A stretch of 64,000 bases of DNA, taken from Candidatus Eremiobacter antarcticus. Its GTDB lineage: Bacteria; Vulcanimicrobiota; Vulcanimicrobiia; Eremiobacterales; Eremiobacteraceae. Of this stretch, positions 1-9,820 are shown in pieces (within the stretch, counting starts at the first letter, position 1; every line of letters starts with the position of its first letter). The DNA lies in assembly GCA_003244105.1 (NCBI GenBank), contig QHBK01000008.1:1-64000 (forward strand), given 5' to 3'. The notes under the pieces are model-generated. The model was not told the origin of the DNA. It was given only the letters and a program-made list of their open reading frames with translations, and made no database searches. A program made the position numbers and the translations under genes.

Positions 1-92
1 CGCTCGAATTTTTGCTTTGCCATGTGTTCCTATAAAGGAGGACGGACGTGCTTACGCACACCACGATGGTCGCGGTGCGGAGGCCAAAAATT

Positions 93-166
93 CGCGCCCG
101 AGAGGACTTGAACCTCCAACCTACGGCTTAGGAGTCCATTGCTCTATCCAGTTGAGCTACGGGCGC
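93..166 (-). tRNA. tRNA-Arg(CCU)
   Basis: Read on the minus strand this is a 74-nt cloverleaf. The 7-bp acceptor GCGCCCG pairs with CGGGCGC, and the D-arm and T-arm (GGTTCAAGTCC) are recognisable. The anticodon loop CTCCTAA has anticodon CCT. The top pair of the anticodon stem looks mismatched. CCA is not encoded. It sits 14 nt from tRNA-Thr in the same orientation, so the pair is probably co-transcribed. Confidence 0.93.
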
Positions 167-180
167 ATGCTTGTGGTATT

Positions 181-252
181 AGCCCTCGGCGGGGATTGAA
201 CCCGCGGCCTCGTCCTTACCAAGGACGCGCTCTACCACTGAGCTACAAGGGC
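181..252 (-). tRNA. tRNA-Thr(GGU)
   Basis: This is a 72-nt minus-strand cloverleaf. The acceptor GCCCTTG pairs with CGAGGGC with one G-U pair. The anticodon stem CGTCC/GGACG encloses the loop TTGGTAA with anticodon GGT, and the T-arm is canonical (GGTTCAATCC). CCA is not encoded. It lies just upstream of tRNA-Arg in the direction of transcription. Confidence 0.95.
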
Positions 253-284
253 AAGGCAAAGGCCGGCGGCTGCGCGGGCGGCGC

Positions 285-470
285 TCAGGGCTCCCTTCGA
301 TGCAGATGGGTTTCGGCGCTGTGGATTCCCCCTTCGACTGCTCGCTCCGTTTTGAACACCAAGTTGGCTATCCACCGCACCGCCGCGATCACGCCAATGA
401 TCGCGAACAGGAAGATGAAGCCGAAGACCCAGGCCGCGGCGTGCAGCAGGTGCGCGACGAAATTTTCCAT
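285..470 (-). CDS. Small single-pass membrane protein, function unknown
   Basis: A 61-residue protein with one hydrophobic segment at about residues 12-37 (a run containing FGFIFLFAIIGVIAAV), then a charged tail rich in His and Arg. It starts at an ATG preceded by a good ribosome-binding site, GGGAGG, nine bases upstream. The composition looks like a real inner-membrane miniprotein rather than a shadow, and no longer gene overlaps it. I do not recognise a family. It ends just upstream of the two tRNA genes on the same strand. Confidence 0.6.
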   Translation of the reverse strand: MENFVAHLLHAAAWVFGFIFLFAIIGVIAAVRWIANLVFKTERAVEGGIHSAETHLHRREP

Positions 471-614
471 GACTTGTTGCCTCCCTCAGCTGTAGTCGTC
501 CCCAGTCTATCGGAGCAATATGCACGATGAACGGGTTAAGCCTGCTGCCAAACCGCTATTTTGAGAGGGTGAAGGGCCGATGACGCGCCGTTGCGCCGCG
601 AGGTGCTCCCTTGC

Positions 615-620
615 TATAAT
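615..620 (+). promoter_or_regulatory. Candidate -10 element for a leaderless transcript
   Basis: A perfect TATAAT lies six bases before the GTG at 627, which begins the signal peptide of the following gene. With normal -10 to start spacing, transcription would begin at or next to that GTG, giving an mRNA without a 5' leader. No Shine-Dalgarno sequence precedes the GTG. No convincing -35 hexamer is visible. Confidence 0.5.
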
Positions 621-626
621 CCTGCG

Positions 627-2777
627 GTGCGATTTCTAGGAGTTCTTTTCCTCAGCTCGCTTTTGACGGTCGCCTCCCTGGATGCGGTCCGCGCCGCCGT
701 CGACAAGCAGCAGAGCTTTCCGGCCGTCAAGGCGCCGCATCCACCAGATCCAAAGCTGCTCTTGCTGGATCCGCTGTGGGCGCAGGGTCTGCAAGCGCAG
801 GGCTTTCAGAACGTGACGACTCGGCGAGCGGCACAGCTTGCAACTTCGGCATACCTCCTCTACGACAAGCAATACATCTACGTCGCATTCAAGTGCGAGC
901 AGCTGGGAGTGCCGTTGGTCGCGGAACAAGCGACGAACAACGTCGGGTTCGGTCTGGATGATTATGTCGGCGTCGGCATTGACCCGAGCGGCAATGGGTC
1001 TCAAGTGTACTACTTCTTCACGACATCGCGCGGAGTGCGCTACCAGCAGGCGAGCGAATCAAGCCGCTATCAGCCGCCCTGGGGGGCTCAAACAGCCCGA
1101 GACAAGGATGCGTGGAGCGCGGTGCTCACGATCCCGCTCAAAGATCTGCGGGCGCGCAGCGGTGCCTCGCAGTGGCGCGTGAACTTTCTGCGCCATGTCG
1201 CGAAGATCAACGAGAATTTCTCATGGGCGTACGATCCGATCATGGCCGACCAAGGCCCCTGGCCGTTTTTCACAGACGCGCGTTTTTGGCCGACGCTCAG
1301 CCACCTGGAGCTGGCGACGGCGGCCGCTCGACCCCAGCCTCACGCCGAACTGTACGGCTTGGAGACGGTTGGACGCGATCGCGATGTGTTTCAGCAGACC
1401 GGCCAGACGTTTGCCGAGCAAAAAGCCCGCAACGTCGGACTGGACTTCACGTATCCGTTCACGAACACGCTGGCCTTCGTCGGCGCGCTCAACCCGGACT
1501 TCTCGAACGTCGAAGTCGATCAGCAGACCATAGCGCCCCAAGAGTTCCCGCGAGCGCTGGCAGAATACCGGCCATTCTTCGCGCAGGGCGCGCCCTTCTT
1601 GAATCCCAACGAAGCGATTATTGGCAATATCGCTACCGGTTTCAGCGATCTGGTGTTTTATTCTCCGAGCCTCGGGCCATTCGATCGCGGCGCCAAGGTC
1701 GAAGGCACCTTCGGCCTGCAAGCGCTCGGGATTCTCAACGCCAAGGGCGATGGCTTCAACGATACGGCATTCGGTTACAAGCACGCCACCACGAACAAGA
1801 ACTTCTCGTGGTGGACCGATGGAGTGCTCGCCAATCACACCGGCGGGAGGGACTCGACGGTGGAGTTCGGTTTCAAAGGCCGAAACCTTAAAAACGGATT
1901 CGTCGACGGATTCAGCTATTCGTCTGAGAAAGGTGATTTCGTTCCCAATCCCGCTCAAGCCCATTCGCTGAACGGATTTGTCGACGTCCATCAGACGCAT
2001 TACGAGATCAACTTCGCCTATCAAGACATCGGGCCATACTATCATCCCGTCGACGGCTTCACAAACTTCAACGATACTCGTGGCGGTGCAGTTTTTGTGG
2101 ATCTTCCGGGGTCAGGCACCGGCAACAGCGTCATCAAGCGTTTCGAACTCTTCGTCGCGGCCGACCGCTTCGTCGATCGTTCGGGTCACGCTCGCCAGGC
2201 AGACGTCCTCGTCGCTCCGGACATCACGTTCAAAAACCTGATCCACGTCAGCGGTGGACCGCTGATCAGCGAGCTGCGCTTTTACGATATAGGATATCCG
2301 GTCTACAGCGGCGGGGAGACGCTGCCGTTTCACACGAATGCCATGAACCTCGGCTACCGCGACGGCACCCAGGCGCCGATCGACGCAGGCTTTCTTTACG
2401 GCCCCTTCTCCACGTATTACTTGCAGCAGTACACGACGTCCACATCCCGGCAACTGGGCCCGCGGTTCAACGTCGGCGCGGAATATGACGCGACGAGGCA
2501 GCGGTTCTTCACCGGCGCCTCCGACGGTCAGATCCTGCGCCGCATCTCCTTGTCGGAGGCCTTAGGGTTGGAGTCGAACGTCTCGATCGGGTTGCGCGAT
2601 ATCAGCGGCAACGGCGGGTTCGCACAGCCGGGCCTGAACTTCACCGGCAGCTATCATCGAAAGTTTGAGAGCGGCAACGAGCTGTTCATCGCATACGGAA
2701 CCCCCGCATCGCCTGTTTCGCTCAACCGTCTGCTGGCGAAGTACGTCGTGCGCTTCGGGGGCGGCGCGGGCACTTAA
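627..2777 (+). CDS. Secreted DUF5916 protein (CBM9-like domain plus predicted outer-membrane barrel)
   Basis: About 716 residues from the GTG at 627; a TTG at 591 is in frame but would put a charged stretch before the signal peptide. The order is a signal peptide (hydrophobic run FLGVLFLSSLLTVASL), a family-9-like carbohydrate-binding domain over roughly the first 200 residues, then a long DUF5916 region rich in aromatic-ended alternating segments typical of beta barrels. The protein ends in an F-G-G-G-rich tail. Family knowledge places such proteins in the outer membrane of diderm bacteria, with no defined reaction. It converges with and overlaps by 4 bp the prolyl oligopeptidase gene. The substrate cannot be read from sequence. 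Confidence 0.8.
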   Translation: MRFLGVLFLSSLLTVASLDAVRAAVDKQQSFPAVKAPHPPDPKLLLLDPLWAQGLQAQGFQNVTTRRAAQLATSAYLLYDKQYIYVAFKCEQLGVPLVAEQATNNVGFGLDDYVGVGIDPSGNGSQVYYFFTTSRGVRYQQASESSRYQPPWGAQTARDKDAWSAVLTIPLKDLRARSGASQWRVNFLRHVAKINENFSWAYDPIMADQGPWPFFTDARFWPTLSHLELATAAARPQPHAELYGLETVGRDRDVFQQTGQTFAEQKARNVGLDFTYPFTNTLAFVGALNPDFSNVEVDQQTIAPQEFPRALAEYRPFFAQGAPFLNPNEAIIGNIATGFSDLVFYSPSLGPFDRGAKVEGTFGLQALGILNAKGDGFNDTAFGYKHATTNKNFSWWTDGVLANHTGGRDSTVEFGFKGRNLKNGFVDGFSYSSEKGDFVPNPAQAHSLNGFVDVHQTHYEINFAYQDIGPYYHPVDGFTNFNDTRGGAVFVDLPGSGTGNSVIKRFELFVAADRFVDRSGHARQADVLVAPDITFKNLIHVSGGPLISELRFYDIGYPVYSGGETLPFHTNAMNLGYRDGTQAPIDAGFLYGPFSTYYLQQYTTSTSRQLGPRFNVGAEYDATRQRFFTGASDGQILRRISLSEALGLESNVSIGLRDISGNGGFAQPGLNFTGSYHRKFESGNELFIAYGTPASPVSLNRLLAKYVVRFGGGAGT

Positions 2778-4909
2778 GGACTGACGCGAGGCTTGAACCG
2801 CAGGTTCCGCACCAAGAAGGCGTACTTGTCTGCGGTTTCCTCGATCGCTTTGGACGTCGGCGTGCCGCCGCCGTGGCCGGCGTCGTGCTCCACGCGCAAG
2901 AGAATGGGAGCAGGGCCGGCTTGCGCGCGCTGCAGCGCGGCGGCGAATTTGAACGAATGTGCGGGGAACACGCGGTCGTCGTGATCGGCCGTGAGGATCA
3001 GCGTCGGCGGATACGCTTTTCCGTCTTTGATGTTATGATAGGGCGAGTAGGCGTAGAGCGTCTTGAATTGGCCGAGGCTCGCATCCGCCGAGCCGTAGTC
3101 CCCCGTCCACGCATACCCGATGGTAAACTTCTGGAACCGCAACATATCCATGACGCCGACTTCCGGTATGCAGGCACCGAACAGCTCCGGGTGCTGCATC
3201 TCGACCGCTCCGACCAGCAGCCCGCCATTGCTGCCGCCGTTGATGGCCAGTCGTGCCGTGGACGTCCACTTCCGGTCGATGAGGTAACGCGCCGCCGCGA
3301 CGAAATCGTTGAAGACGTTCTGCTTGCGATTGAGCATGCCGGCCTCGTGCCATGTCTCGCCGTATTCGCTGCCTCCACGAATGTTGGCCACGGCGAACAC
3401 GCCGCCCATCTCCATCCAATCGATCGCAGCGACCGAGAAGAACGGGTCGATGGAGATATCGAAGCCGCCGTACCCGTAGAGCAGAGCGGGGGCGCTGCCG
3501 TCGCGGTGCACGCCCTTCTTATATGACAGGAAAATTGGGATGCGCGTGCCGTCGCTGCTTGAGTAAAAAGCTTCTTCCGTTGTGAATTTGGCGGGATCGA
3601 AATTGACTTTGGGCGAGCGGATCAGCCGGTTGCCCCCGCTGATGACATCGTATTCGTAGCCCGTCGGCGGCCTCGTGTAGCCGGTGAACGTGTAAAAGGT
3701 CTTGCGGTCGCTTTGATAGCCCCCAAAGCCCGCGACCGTGCCGATGGCCGGGAGCCGCAAGTCGTTGACATGCCGGCCGTCGAGGTCGAAGATGGTCACG
3801 ACCGAGTGCACGTCGTGTGAATAGGTGGCCACAAAGCGATGGGCCAGATAGCTGACGGCTTGCAACGCGTCTGGACGTTGGGCGACCACGGTCCTCCAAA
3901 CGTCGGGGCGGCGAACATCGATGGCGATCAGCTTGTTGCGAGGTGCGTTCTTGTTGGTTTCGATATAGAAACGCGGGCCGTCGTTGCCGACGAACGACCA
4001 CTGCGCGTCGTTCTTCGTGAACAGGCCGCGCACCGCACCGCTCTGTTCTTTAAGATCGCGGACCCAAAGCCGGTTGTTTGGGCTGGCATCGCCGGTCGTG
4101 ATCACAAGATAGCGGCCGTCCTCGGTGACCGAGCCCCCGACGATCCAGTCAGGGTGGTCGATTCTCTGATAGACGAGGAGGTCTGCCGATTGCGCCGTGC
4201 CCAGCCGGTGGAAATAGATCTTGTGGTTCTTGAACGTCGCTTTCAATACGTCTTTTTGCGGCGCAGCATAGCGCTCATAGTAGAAGCCGCTGTCGTCGGA
4301 GGCCCACGAGGCTGAGCCGAACTTGCTCCACAGCAGCGTGTCCGGCAACTGCTTCCCGCTTGGGACCATCCGGACGTGCCACGTCTCCCAGTCCGAGCCG
4401 GCGCTGCGGGTGGAATACGCCACGTACGTGCCGTCAAGCGTGAAGCTCGTGCTGCCCAATGCTATGGTGCCGTCTTTCGACAGTCTGTTGGGATCCAAGA
4501 ACACCCGGCCCGTTGCTGTCGGCGACGCCGCCATGTATAGGACTGCCTGGTTCTGCAGACCACTGTTGCGAAAATAGAAGTACCGTGCGCCCGCGCGAAA
4601 CGGCACGCCTAAGCGCTCGTAGTTGAACAGCTGCTGGAGCCGTGCGCGAATCGCGCGCCGTTGCGGAATGGCCTTCAAGTAAGAACGCGTCAGCTTTCCT
4701 TCCGCGGATACCCAAGCCCGCGTCTGCGGCGAATCGACATCTTCGAGCCAGCGATACGGATCGGCAACGCGAGTGCCGAAGTAGGTATCCATCACTGAAC
4801 CGCGAGGCGCCGGCGGATAAGCAAGCGCCATATGTTCTTGGCGGGCCCAGGCCGCGAGCGCGCTGGTTGCAAGTGCCGCGACGGCGGCGGCGACGACTCG
4901 GTTGTTCAA
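2774..4909 (-). CDS. Prolyl oligopeptidase (S9A serine peptidase), exported
   Basis: 711 residues, the usual family length. An N-terminal hydrophobic stretch (residues 5-22) looks like a signal peptide. The propeller domain opens with the family hallmark VADPYRWLED (48-57). The C-terminal alpha/beta-hydrolase domain carries the nucleophile Ser560 in GGSNGG, the acidic residue in DHDDRV (642-647) and His679 in HDAGHG. Such enzymes cut after proline in short peptides; with a signal peptide this one probably acts in the periplasm. The gene is monocistronic, divergent from aceB and convergent with the DUF5916 gene. The family call is secure; the natural peptide substrate is unknown. Confidence 0.93.
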   Translation of the reverse strand: MNNRVVAAAVAALATSALAAWARQEHMALAYPPAPRGSVMDTYFGTRVADPYRWLEDVDSPQTRAWVSAEGKLTRSYLKAIPQRRAIRARLQQLFNYERLGVPFRAGARYFYFRNSGLQNQAVLYMAASPTATGRVFLDPNRLSKDGTIALGSTSFTLDGTYVAYSTRSAGSDWETWHVRMVPSGKQLPDTLLWSKFGSASWASDDSGFYYERYAAPQKDVLKATFKNHKIYFHRLGTAQSADLLVYQRIDHPDWIVGGSVTEDGRYLVITTGDASPNNRLWVRDLKEQSGAVRGLFTKNDAQWSFVGNDGPRFYIETNKNAPRNKLIAIDVRRPDVWRTVVAQRPDALQAVSYLAHRFVATYSHDVHSVVTIFDLDGRHVNDLRLPAIGTVAGFGGYQSDRKTFYTFTGYTRPPTGYEYDVISGGNRLIRSPKVNFDPAKFTTEEAFYSSSDGTRIPIFLSYKKGVHRDGSAPALLYGYGGFDISIDPFFSVAAIDWMEMGGVFAVANIRGGSEYGETWHEAGMLNRKQNVFNDFVAAARYLIDRKWTSTARLAINGGSNGGLLVGAVEMQHPELFGACIPEVGVMDMLRFQKFTIGYAWTGDYGSADASLGQFKTLYAYSPYHNIKDGKAYPPTLILTADHDDRVFPAHSFKFAAALQRAQAGPAPILLRVEHDAGHGGGTPTSKAIEETADKYAFLVRNLRFKPRVSP

Positions 4910-5008
4910 AGTTCATTCACCCGGCTTTTTATCCAAGTACTTCCGAAGGGCGGAAGCACTATTGCGAGCTAGGACCACTGCAGACATGCCGTTGGGCTTG
5001 CGGTACTA

Positions 5009-5035
5009 TTGAGCGCGTCCCCTCGCTGATATACT
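5009..5035 (+). promoter_or_regulatory. Possible sigma-70 promoter of aceBA
   Basis: TTGAGC at 5009-5014 and TATACT at 5030-5035 are separated by 15 bp, slightly short for a standard promoter. They lie in the divergent gap between the prolyl oligopeptidase gene and aceB, about 90 bp before the preferred aceB start. The -10 match is good and the spacing is not. Confidence 0.35.
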
Positions 5036-5122
5036 GAAAAGACGGGAAGGCGGCGCCGGTTTTCGGCATGGTTGCTAGTTGCGCATTGCGCCGGACCTAC
5101 CAACTTTGGGGACACGCTCAGC

Positions 5123-6733
5123 ATGATCGCTTTCCGGACGGCTTCCGAACTGGGCGTTGCCGTCCGGGGACCCGACGTGTGGGGCACGGATGAAATCCTG
5201 ACCCCGGCTGCGCTGGAGTTTGTGGCCGACCTGTCCGGGCGTTTCGAGCCCATGCGCCAGACGCTGCTGGCGCGGCGGTCCGAGCGACAAGCGACCTTTG
5301 ATAGCGGGACGCTGCCACGTTTTCTGCCCGAAACGAGCGACATGCGCGAGGGCGAATGGCGCATCGACCCGCTGCCGCCCGCGCTCTTGGATCGCCGAGT
5401 GGAGATCACGGGACCGGTCGAGCGCAAGATGATGATCAACGCGCTCAACTCCGGAGCTCAAGTGTTCATGGCGGATTTTGAAGACGCGAACTCGCCGACG
5501 TGGGAAAACATCATCGGGGGCCAGCTCAATCTCATCGATGCAATCGACGGCACCATCGACTTCACGTCGCCGGACGGCAAAATGTATCGTCTCAACCCCG
5601 ATCCGGCAGTTATTATGGTGCGCCCGCGCGGTTGGCATCTGATCGACAAGCATGTGCTCGTCAACGATCAGCCGATGTCCGCAAGCCTGCTGGACTTCGG
5701 ACTCTTCTTCTTCCACAACGCACAACGTCTCATGGACAAAGGTGCGGCTCCGTATTTCTACCTTCCGAAGCTGGAAAGCCACTTGGAAGCGCGGCTCTGG
5801 AACGAAATCTTCATCCACGCGCAGGACGCTTTGCATGTGGCTCGCGGAACGATCAAGGCGACCGTCCTCATCGAGACGATCGTGGCTGCCTACGAGATGG
5901 ACGAAATCCTGTACGAGCTCAAAGAGCATTCTGCGGGGCTCAACGCCGGGCGCTGGGACTACCTGTTCAGCATCATCAAGAAATTTCGCTGGCGACCGGA
6001 TTTCACGCTGCCCGACCGCGCTCAGCTCGCGATGACCGTTCCCTTCATGCGGGCCTACACCGAGTTGCTCGTGAAGACGTGCCATCGCCGTCAGGCGCCG
6101 GCAATCGGAGGGATGGCCGCCGTCATCCCCAGCCGCAGAGATCCTGAGATCAACGAGGGCGCCCTCGCCAAGGTTCGCGAGGACAAGGAACGGGAGTCGA
6201 ACGACGGGTTTGACGGTACTTGGGTAGCTCACCCGGATCTCGTGCCGGTGGCATGCGCCGCGTTCGCCGCTGTGCTGGGCTCCCGGACGAACCAGATCCA
6301 GCGCCAGCGCAACGACGTCGAGGTCAACGCAGCCCAGTTGCTGGACGTGCGCGTACCCGGCGGTTTGATTTCCGAGGCGGGTTTGCGCGGCAACGTGGCG
6401 GTCACGCTGCGCTACTTGGTGTCGTGGCTGAGCGGCGTGGGCGCCGCCGCGATAGACAATCTCATGGAAGACGTCGCCACGGCTGAGATCGCGCGCTCTC
6501 AAATCTGGCAATGGGTGCATCGGGGGGCAAAGATGTCCGACGGCCGCGATATCACCCACGAACTGGTGTGCCAGATCCAGCGTGAGGAGCTTGGCAAACT
6601 GCACATGATTGCCGGGGATGATGTCCTTGCACAAAATCGCCTGAGCGATGCAACCGAGATTTTTAAAACCGTCGCTTTGGGTAATCAGTTCGTAGAATTT
6701 CTGACTCTGCCCGCGTACGACTATCTGTCATAA
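5123..6733 (+). CDS. aceB: Malate synthase A
   Basis: It condenses glyoxylate with acetyl-CoA to malate, the second step of the glyoxylate shunt. I prefer the ATG at 5123, giving 536 residues, typical for AceB. The upstream TTG at 5072 would add 17 residues with no family counterpart. Diagnostic stretches include [14 protein letters not shown] (acidic metal site), MVRPRGWHL with the active-site Arg, and [14 protein letters not shown]. The protein ends AYDYLS. It is followed 12 bp later by isocitrate lyase, so the two shunt enzymes form one operon. Expected partners are isocitrate lyase in the cytosol and acetyl-CoA from fatty-acid or leucine breakdown. Confidence 0.96.
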   Translation: MIAFRTASELGVAVRGPDVWGTDEILTPAALEFVADLSGRFEPMRQTLLARRSERQATFDSGTLPRFLPETSDMREGEWRIDPLPPALLDRRVEITGPVERKMMINALNSGAQVFMADFEDANSPTWENIIGGQLNLIDAIDGTIDFTSPDGKMYRLNPDPAVIMVRPRGWHLIDKHVLVNDQPMSASLLDFGLFFFHNAQRLMDKGAAPYFYLPKLESHLEARLWNEIFIHAQDALHVARGTIKATVLIETIVAAYEMDEILYELKEHSAGLNAGRWDYLFSIIKKFRWRPDFTLPDRAQLAMTVPFMRAYTELLVKTCHRRQAPAIGGMAAVIPSRRDPEINEGALAKVREDKERESNDGFDGTWVAHPDLVPVACAAFAAVLGSRTNQIQRQRNDVEVNAAQLLDVRVPGGLISEAGLRGNVAVTLRYLVSWLSGVGAAAIDNLMEDVATAEIARSQIWQWVHRGAKMSDGRDITHELVCQIQREELGKLHMIAGDDVLAQNRLSDATEIFKTVALGNQFVEFLTLPAYDYLS

Positions 6734-6745
6734 GGAGACCATAAA

Positions 6746-8047
6746 ATGATACACACGAACGGCGTGGCCAGACGACAGCAAGTCGACGCTCTGGCAAACG
6801 AATGGGCTACCGACGCTCGCTGGCAGGGCATTCGCCGCGATTACACTGCGGCTGATGTCATCCGGCTGCGAGGCTCGGTCCAGCCCGAGCACACGCTCGC
6901 GCGACTGGGCGCACAGCGGCTGCGGGAACTGCTCGAGAGCGAGACATTCGTCGCGGCCTTGGGAGCGCTGACCGGCAATCAGGCGATGCAGATGGTGAAG
7001 GGCGGTCTCAAAGCGATTTACTTGAGCGGCTGGCAGGTCGCGGGCGATAACAACCTCGCCGGGCAGATGTACCCCGATCAGAGCTTGTACCCGGCGAACA
7101 GCGTTCCATCAGTAGTCCGGCGCATCAACAACACCTTGATGCGGGCGGACCAAATCGACTGGGCTGAAGGGCGAGGCGAGACCCATTGGATGGCGCCGAT
7201 CGTAGCCGACGCCGAAGCCGGCTTCGGCGGCGTTCTCAACGCCTTCGAGCTCATGAAGGAGATGATCGAGGCCGGCGCTGCGGGCGTGCACTTCGAAGAC
7301 CAGCTGGCGTCCGAGAAAAAATGCGGTCATCTCGGCGGCAAGGTTCTGGTGCCAACTTCGCAGTTCGTGCGCACTTTGACGGCGGCTCGCCTTGCGGCGG
7401 ACATCATGGGCGTACCGACCTACGTAGTGGCCCGCACGGATGCGCTGTCAGGGGCGCTTTTGACCAGCGATATCGACGCCGCCGACCGCGAGTTCGTGTT
7501 AGGCGACCGCACGGCCGAGGGCTATTTCACGATCAGGGCGGGCTTGCAGTCGGCTATCGCCAGAGGGCTGGCCTATGCGCCCTATGCCGATCTCGTCTGG
7601 TTTGAAACCTCGAAGCCGGATATGCAACAAGCGCGCGACTTCGCAGCCGCGATCCACGCGGAGTTCCCTGGGAAGAGGCTCGCCTACAACTGTTCACCGT
7701 CCTTCCATTGGAAGGCGCACTTGGACGACGATGCGATCGCACGGTTTCAAACGGAGCTTGGAGCCTTCGGTTACAGCTTCCAGTTCATCACGCTTGCTGG
7801 TTTTCACAGCCTCAACGCTGCCATGTTTGAATTGGCCAAGCGCTATTCACAGGAAGGCATGACGGCGTACGTACGGTTGCAGAACCATGAGTTCGAATTG
7901 GAAACGGAAGGCTACACGGCGACCAAACATCAGCATGAGGTCGGCGTGGGCTACTTCGAGGACGTGACAACCGTCTGTTCGGGTGGTCGCGCCTCGACGC
8001 TTGCGACGGAAGGCTCGACGGAAAAAGAACAGTTCAGCAAGACGTAG
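6746..8047 (+). CDS. aceA: Isocitrate lyase
   Basis: It cleaves isocitrate to glyoxylate and succinate. At 433 residues it has the standard length. The catalytic signature KKCGHLGGK is present with Cys193, preceded by the metal-binding run [11 protein letters not shown] and by FEDQ. The start is an ATG with AAGGAG 8-9 bases upstream, located 12 bp after the aceB stop. Together with aceB this makes the full glyoxylate bypass, which lets the cell grow on acetyl-CoA-yielding substrates. The gene converges with the AlkB-like gene, whose stop lies 2 bp away; no terminator hairpin is evident between them. Confidence 0.97.
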   Translation: MIHTNGVARRQQVDALANEWATDARWQGIRRDYTAADVIRLRGSVQPEHTLARLGAQRLRELLESETFVAALGALTGNQAMQMVKGGLKAIYLSGWQVAGDNNLAGQMYPDQSLYPANSVPSVVRRINNTLMRADQIDWAEGRGETHWMAPIVADAEAGFGGVLNAFELMKEMIEAGAAGVHFEDQLASEKKCGHLGGKVLVPTSQFVRTLTAARLAADIMGVPTYVVARTDALSGALLTSDIDAADREFVLGDRTAEGYFTIRAGLQSAIARGLAYAPYADLVWFETSKPDMQQARDFAAAIHAEFPGKRLAYNCSPSFHWKAHLDDDAIARFQTELGAFGYSFQFITLAGFHSLNAAMFELAKRYSQEGMTAYVRLQNHEFELETEGYTATKHQHEVGVGYFEDVTTVCSGGRASTLATEGSTEKEQFSKT

Positions 8048-8048
8048 G

Positions 8049-8708
8049 CTAGGCTTTTTCGCTCTCTGCGGGTTTGCTTGTGCGAGCTCTTGCGCCGGCG
8101 CACTGAGCGCAGGGCTGATGCGCAGCTCCGTCCGGCGCATATTGGCGCAACGCGATGCTGATGCGCGGCGACGTGGGCTCGCGCAACTTGAGTATCGCAT
8201 GCTCGTAGTGGCGCTGAGCATAGCCGCTCATCGTCAACAGGCTTCCGGGTTCTAGAGTGATGTGCCATCTCGCGCGGTGATTCGCGCGTTCGCGGATATC
8301 CATGGGGCGAGGAGCGCCGAGGCTGACCAGCACGATCGTCGGCCGATCGATCATCTCTTCTTCATGATCGCTGTGCCAGGCAACGCCGTCGTTCTGGTCG
8401 CGATAGTAGTTGAGTGAAACTCGATTAAATGTTGTGCCTTCGATGGCTTCAACTCGGGCACGAATTGCCTGCAGTGCCTCCGGGAGTTCCGCAACGTCAA
8501 GATAGCTCTTCCGCAGCCTGGGGACAGCGACCATTCGGTCGTACATCCGCACTGTGTCTTGAGACCACGGTATCTCCCGAACGAAAAGCTGGAAGAGCGT
8601 CTCGGCTTCTTCGTGCGAATACACGCCGGGCCGGTAGACGATCTTCCCCGTCTCTTCATCGGCCAAAGTCCAGTCGTTTGGCTGCAAGAATCCTAGCTGG
8701 GTTGACAT
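8049..8708 (-). CDS. AlkB-like Fe(II)/2-oxoglutarate dioxygenase
   Basis: 219 residues. The iron ligands are visible as H112-x-D114 (WHSDHEEE) and H170 (YEHAI). The oxoglutarate-binding arginine pair is R182 and R188 in PRISIALRQY. The preceding NYYRDQNDG matches the N-x-Y-x-D-rich loop of AlkB proteins. Such enzymes remove alkyl groups from DNA or RNA bases; the substrate here is inferred from the family. The C-terminal 25 residues are Cys/Ala/Arg-rich (QPCAQCAGARAR) and outside the usual fold. The ATG start has no strong ribosome-binding site. The gene stands alone, divergent from the next gene. Confidence 0.88.
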   Translation of the reverse strand: MSTQLGFLQPNDWTLADEETGKIVYRPGVYSHEEAETLFQLFVREIPWSQDTVRMYDRMVAVPRLRKSYLDVAELPEALQAIRARVEAIEGTTFNRVSLNYYRDQNDGVAWHSDHEEEMIDRPTIVLVSLGAPRPMDIRERANHRARWHITLEPGSLLTMSGYAQRHYEHAILKLREPTSPRISIALRQYAPDGAAHQPCAQCAGARARTSKPAESEKA

Positions 8709-8773
8709 GTTAAGAGATTTCGGCAGCCGTTTTGCTGAAGCCGCTAAGGGCAGGAGGCTTCTCGGCGTCCATC

Positions 8774-9820
8774 ATGTCGAAACGTATGTTTGCTATGGTC
8801 GCATCAGCTGCGGCGATTCTGGGCAGCGTGAAGCTCGGAGCCGCTGAGACCGGCGGTTTGGGCGGGCGGATCGTCTTTCAACAAGGTGGCCGGGCTTCGG
8901 GCCTCACAGCCACGATGACATATCGCCTCGTGCCGTCGGCATCGGCGGGAACACCGGCTGACGCCGGGCTTGTGGTTTCGAGCGGTGATGTGGTGATTCA
9001 ATCAGGCGGCGGGCGTCGTCGGCTTTCACTGAAGACGTTGGGCATGGCCAACCGCCATACACAATTCTTTAGTGCACAGAGGGCTGGTTGCGGAGCCGGA
9101 AGCCCATTGTCGGTGTCGCAAACCCCTAGCCGGGAGCGTTATTTGGTGATCGAAAGCGCTGAGGAGGGAAAGGGCTGCAGCCCTGAGGTGCGCATCGTCG
9201 CCTTAGCCACCCTCGCAGTGATCCCTCAGTTTTCGCTCGACCACGCATACCTTCATCGCTTCGAAGTGGTGCCGGCGTTATTCCATCCCAGGACAGCACT
9301 GAGGGTCGCCAGAGTTGAGACTTTCGCGATCCCGGTTAGCTATCCAGTGACGTCTTGGACTGTCTCAATTATCACAGGACGCAGACATGATGGACGGATT
9401 CAGAAAATCTTTTTAGTCGACGCCGCGCCGCTTGAGCGGCCCTTTCCCAATGAGCGCGTGATGATTGGGAAATTGGAGCTCGATGCGTTCTTGCGCCCCG
9501 TTAATGCGACGCTTGATGATGTGATCCGTCTTTCGACCCCCCATGAGGCGAAGTGGCTGAGAACGCAGCCGCCTTCGCCGCGCGCGCTAAACCGATCGCG
9601 TCACGACAATGAGCTCTTCTCTGCGTCGCAGCGGCTCGCGTGGAGTGGAAGGTTCACGGAGGCGCTCGCGGATTTTGAATCAGCGCTGGGCTATGTAGAT
9701 GACAAGCGGTTACGAACCTTACAAGCGGCGAGTGTTCCGAAACTGCGTCACATTATCGCTGACGTGCGCGCCAAGCGTTTGACAGTTCGAGAAGCGCGCT
9801 GGTACTGGGTTAAACCTTAG
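8774..9820 (+). CDS. Secreted protein of unknown function
   Basis: From the ATG at 8774 the protein is about 348 residues and begins with a clean signal peptide (MSKRMFAMVASAAAILGSVK, then LGAAET). An AGGAGG lies some 15-18 bases upstream, a long but possible spacing. An earlier in-frame TTG at 8732 would place a non-hydrophobic lead before the signal peptide. The mature part is beta-rich in appearance (repeated VVxS, VxFxIP stretches) with Cys residues in GCGAGS and GKGCSPE that could pair after export. The last 80 residues are helical and basic. I recognise no domain. It overlaps the remnant gene on the other strand by 11 bp at the 3' ends. Confidence 0.65.
   Translation: MSKRMFAMVASAAAILGSVKLGAAETGGLGGRIVFQQGGRASGLTATMTYRLVPSASAGTPADAGLVVSSGDVVIQSGGGRRRLSLKTLGMANRHTQFFSAQRAGCGAGSPLSVSQTPSRERYLVIESAEEGKGCSPEVRIVALATLAVIPQFSLDHAYLHRFEVVPALFHPRTALRVARVETFAIPVSYPVTSWTVSIITGRRHDGRIQKIFLVDAAPLERPFPNERVMIGKLELDAFLRPVNATLDDVIRLSTPHEAKWLRTQPPSPRALNRSRHDNELFSASQRLAWSGRFTEALADFESALGYVDDKRLRTLQAASVPKLRHIIADVRAKRLTVREARWYWVKP

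Noticed and set aside
1-92. Shine-Dalgarno-like AAAGGAGG followed by GTG at about 49
   Set aside because: The frame runs into the tRNA-Arg gene and stops; it is probably chance in the tRNA downstream region.
5075-6634. Very long open frame on the minus strand opposite aceB
   Set aside because: It is the antisense shadow of a gene with strong, unambiguous malate synthase motifs; its translation is Arg/His-rich and low in hydrophobic cores, as GC-rich shadows are.
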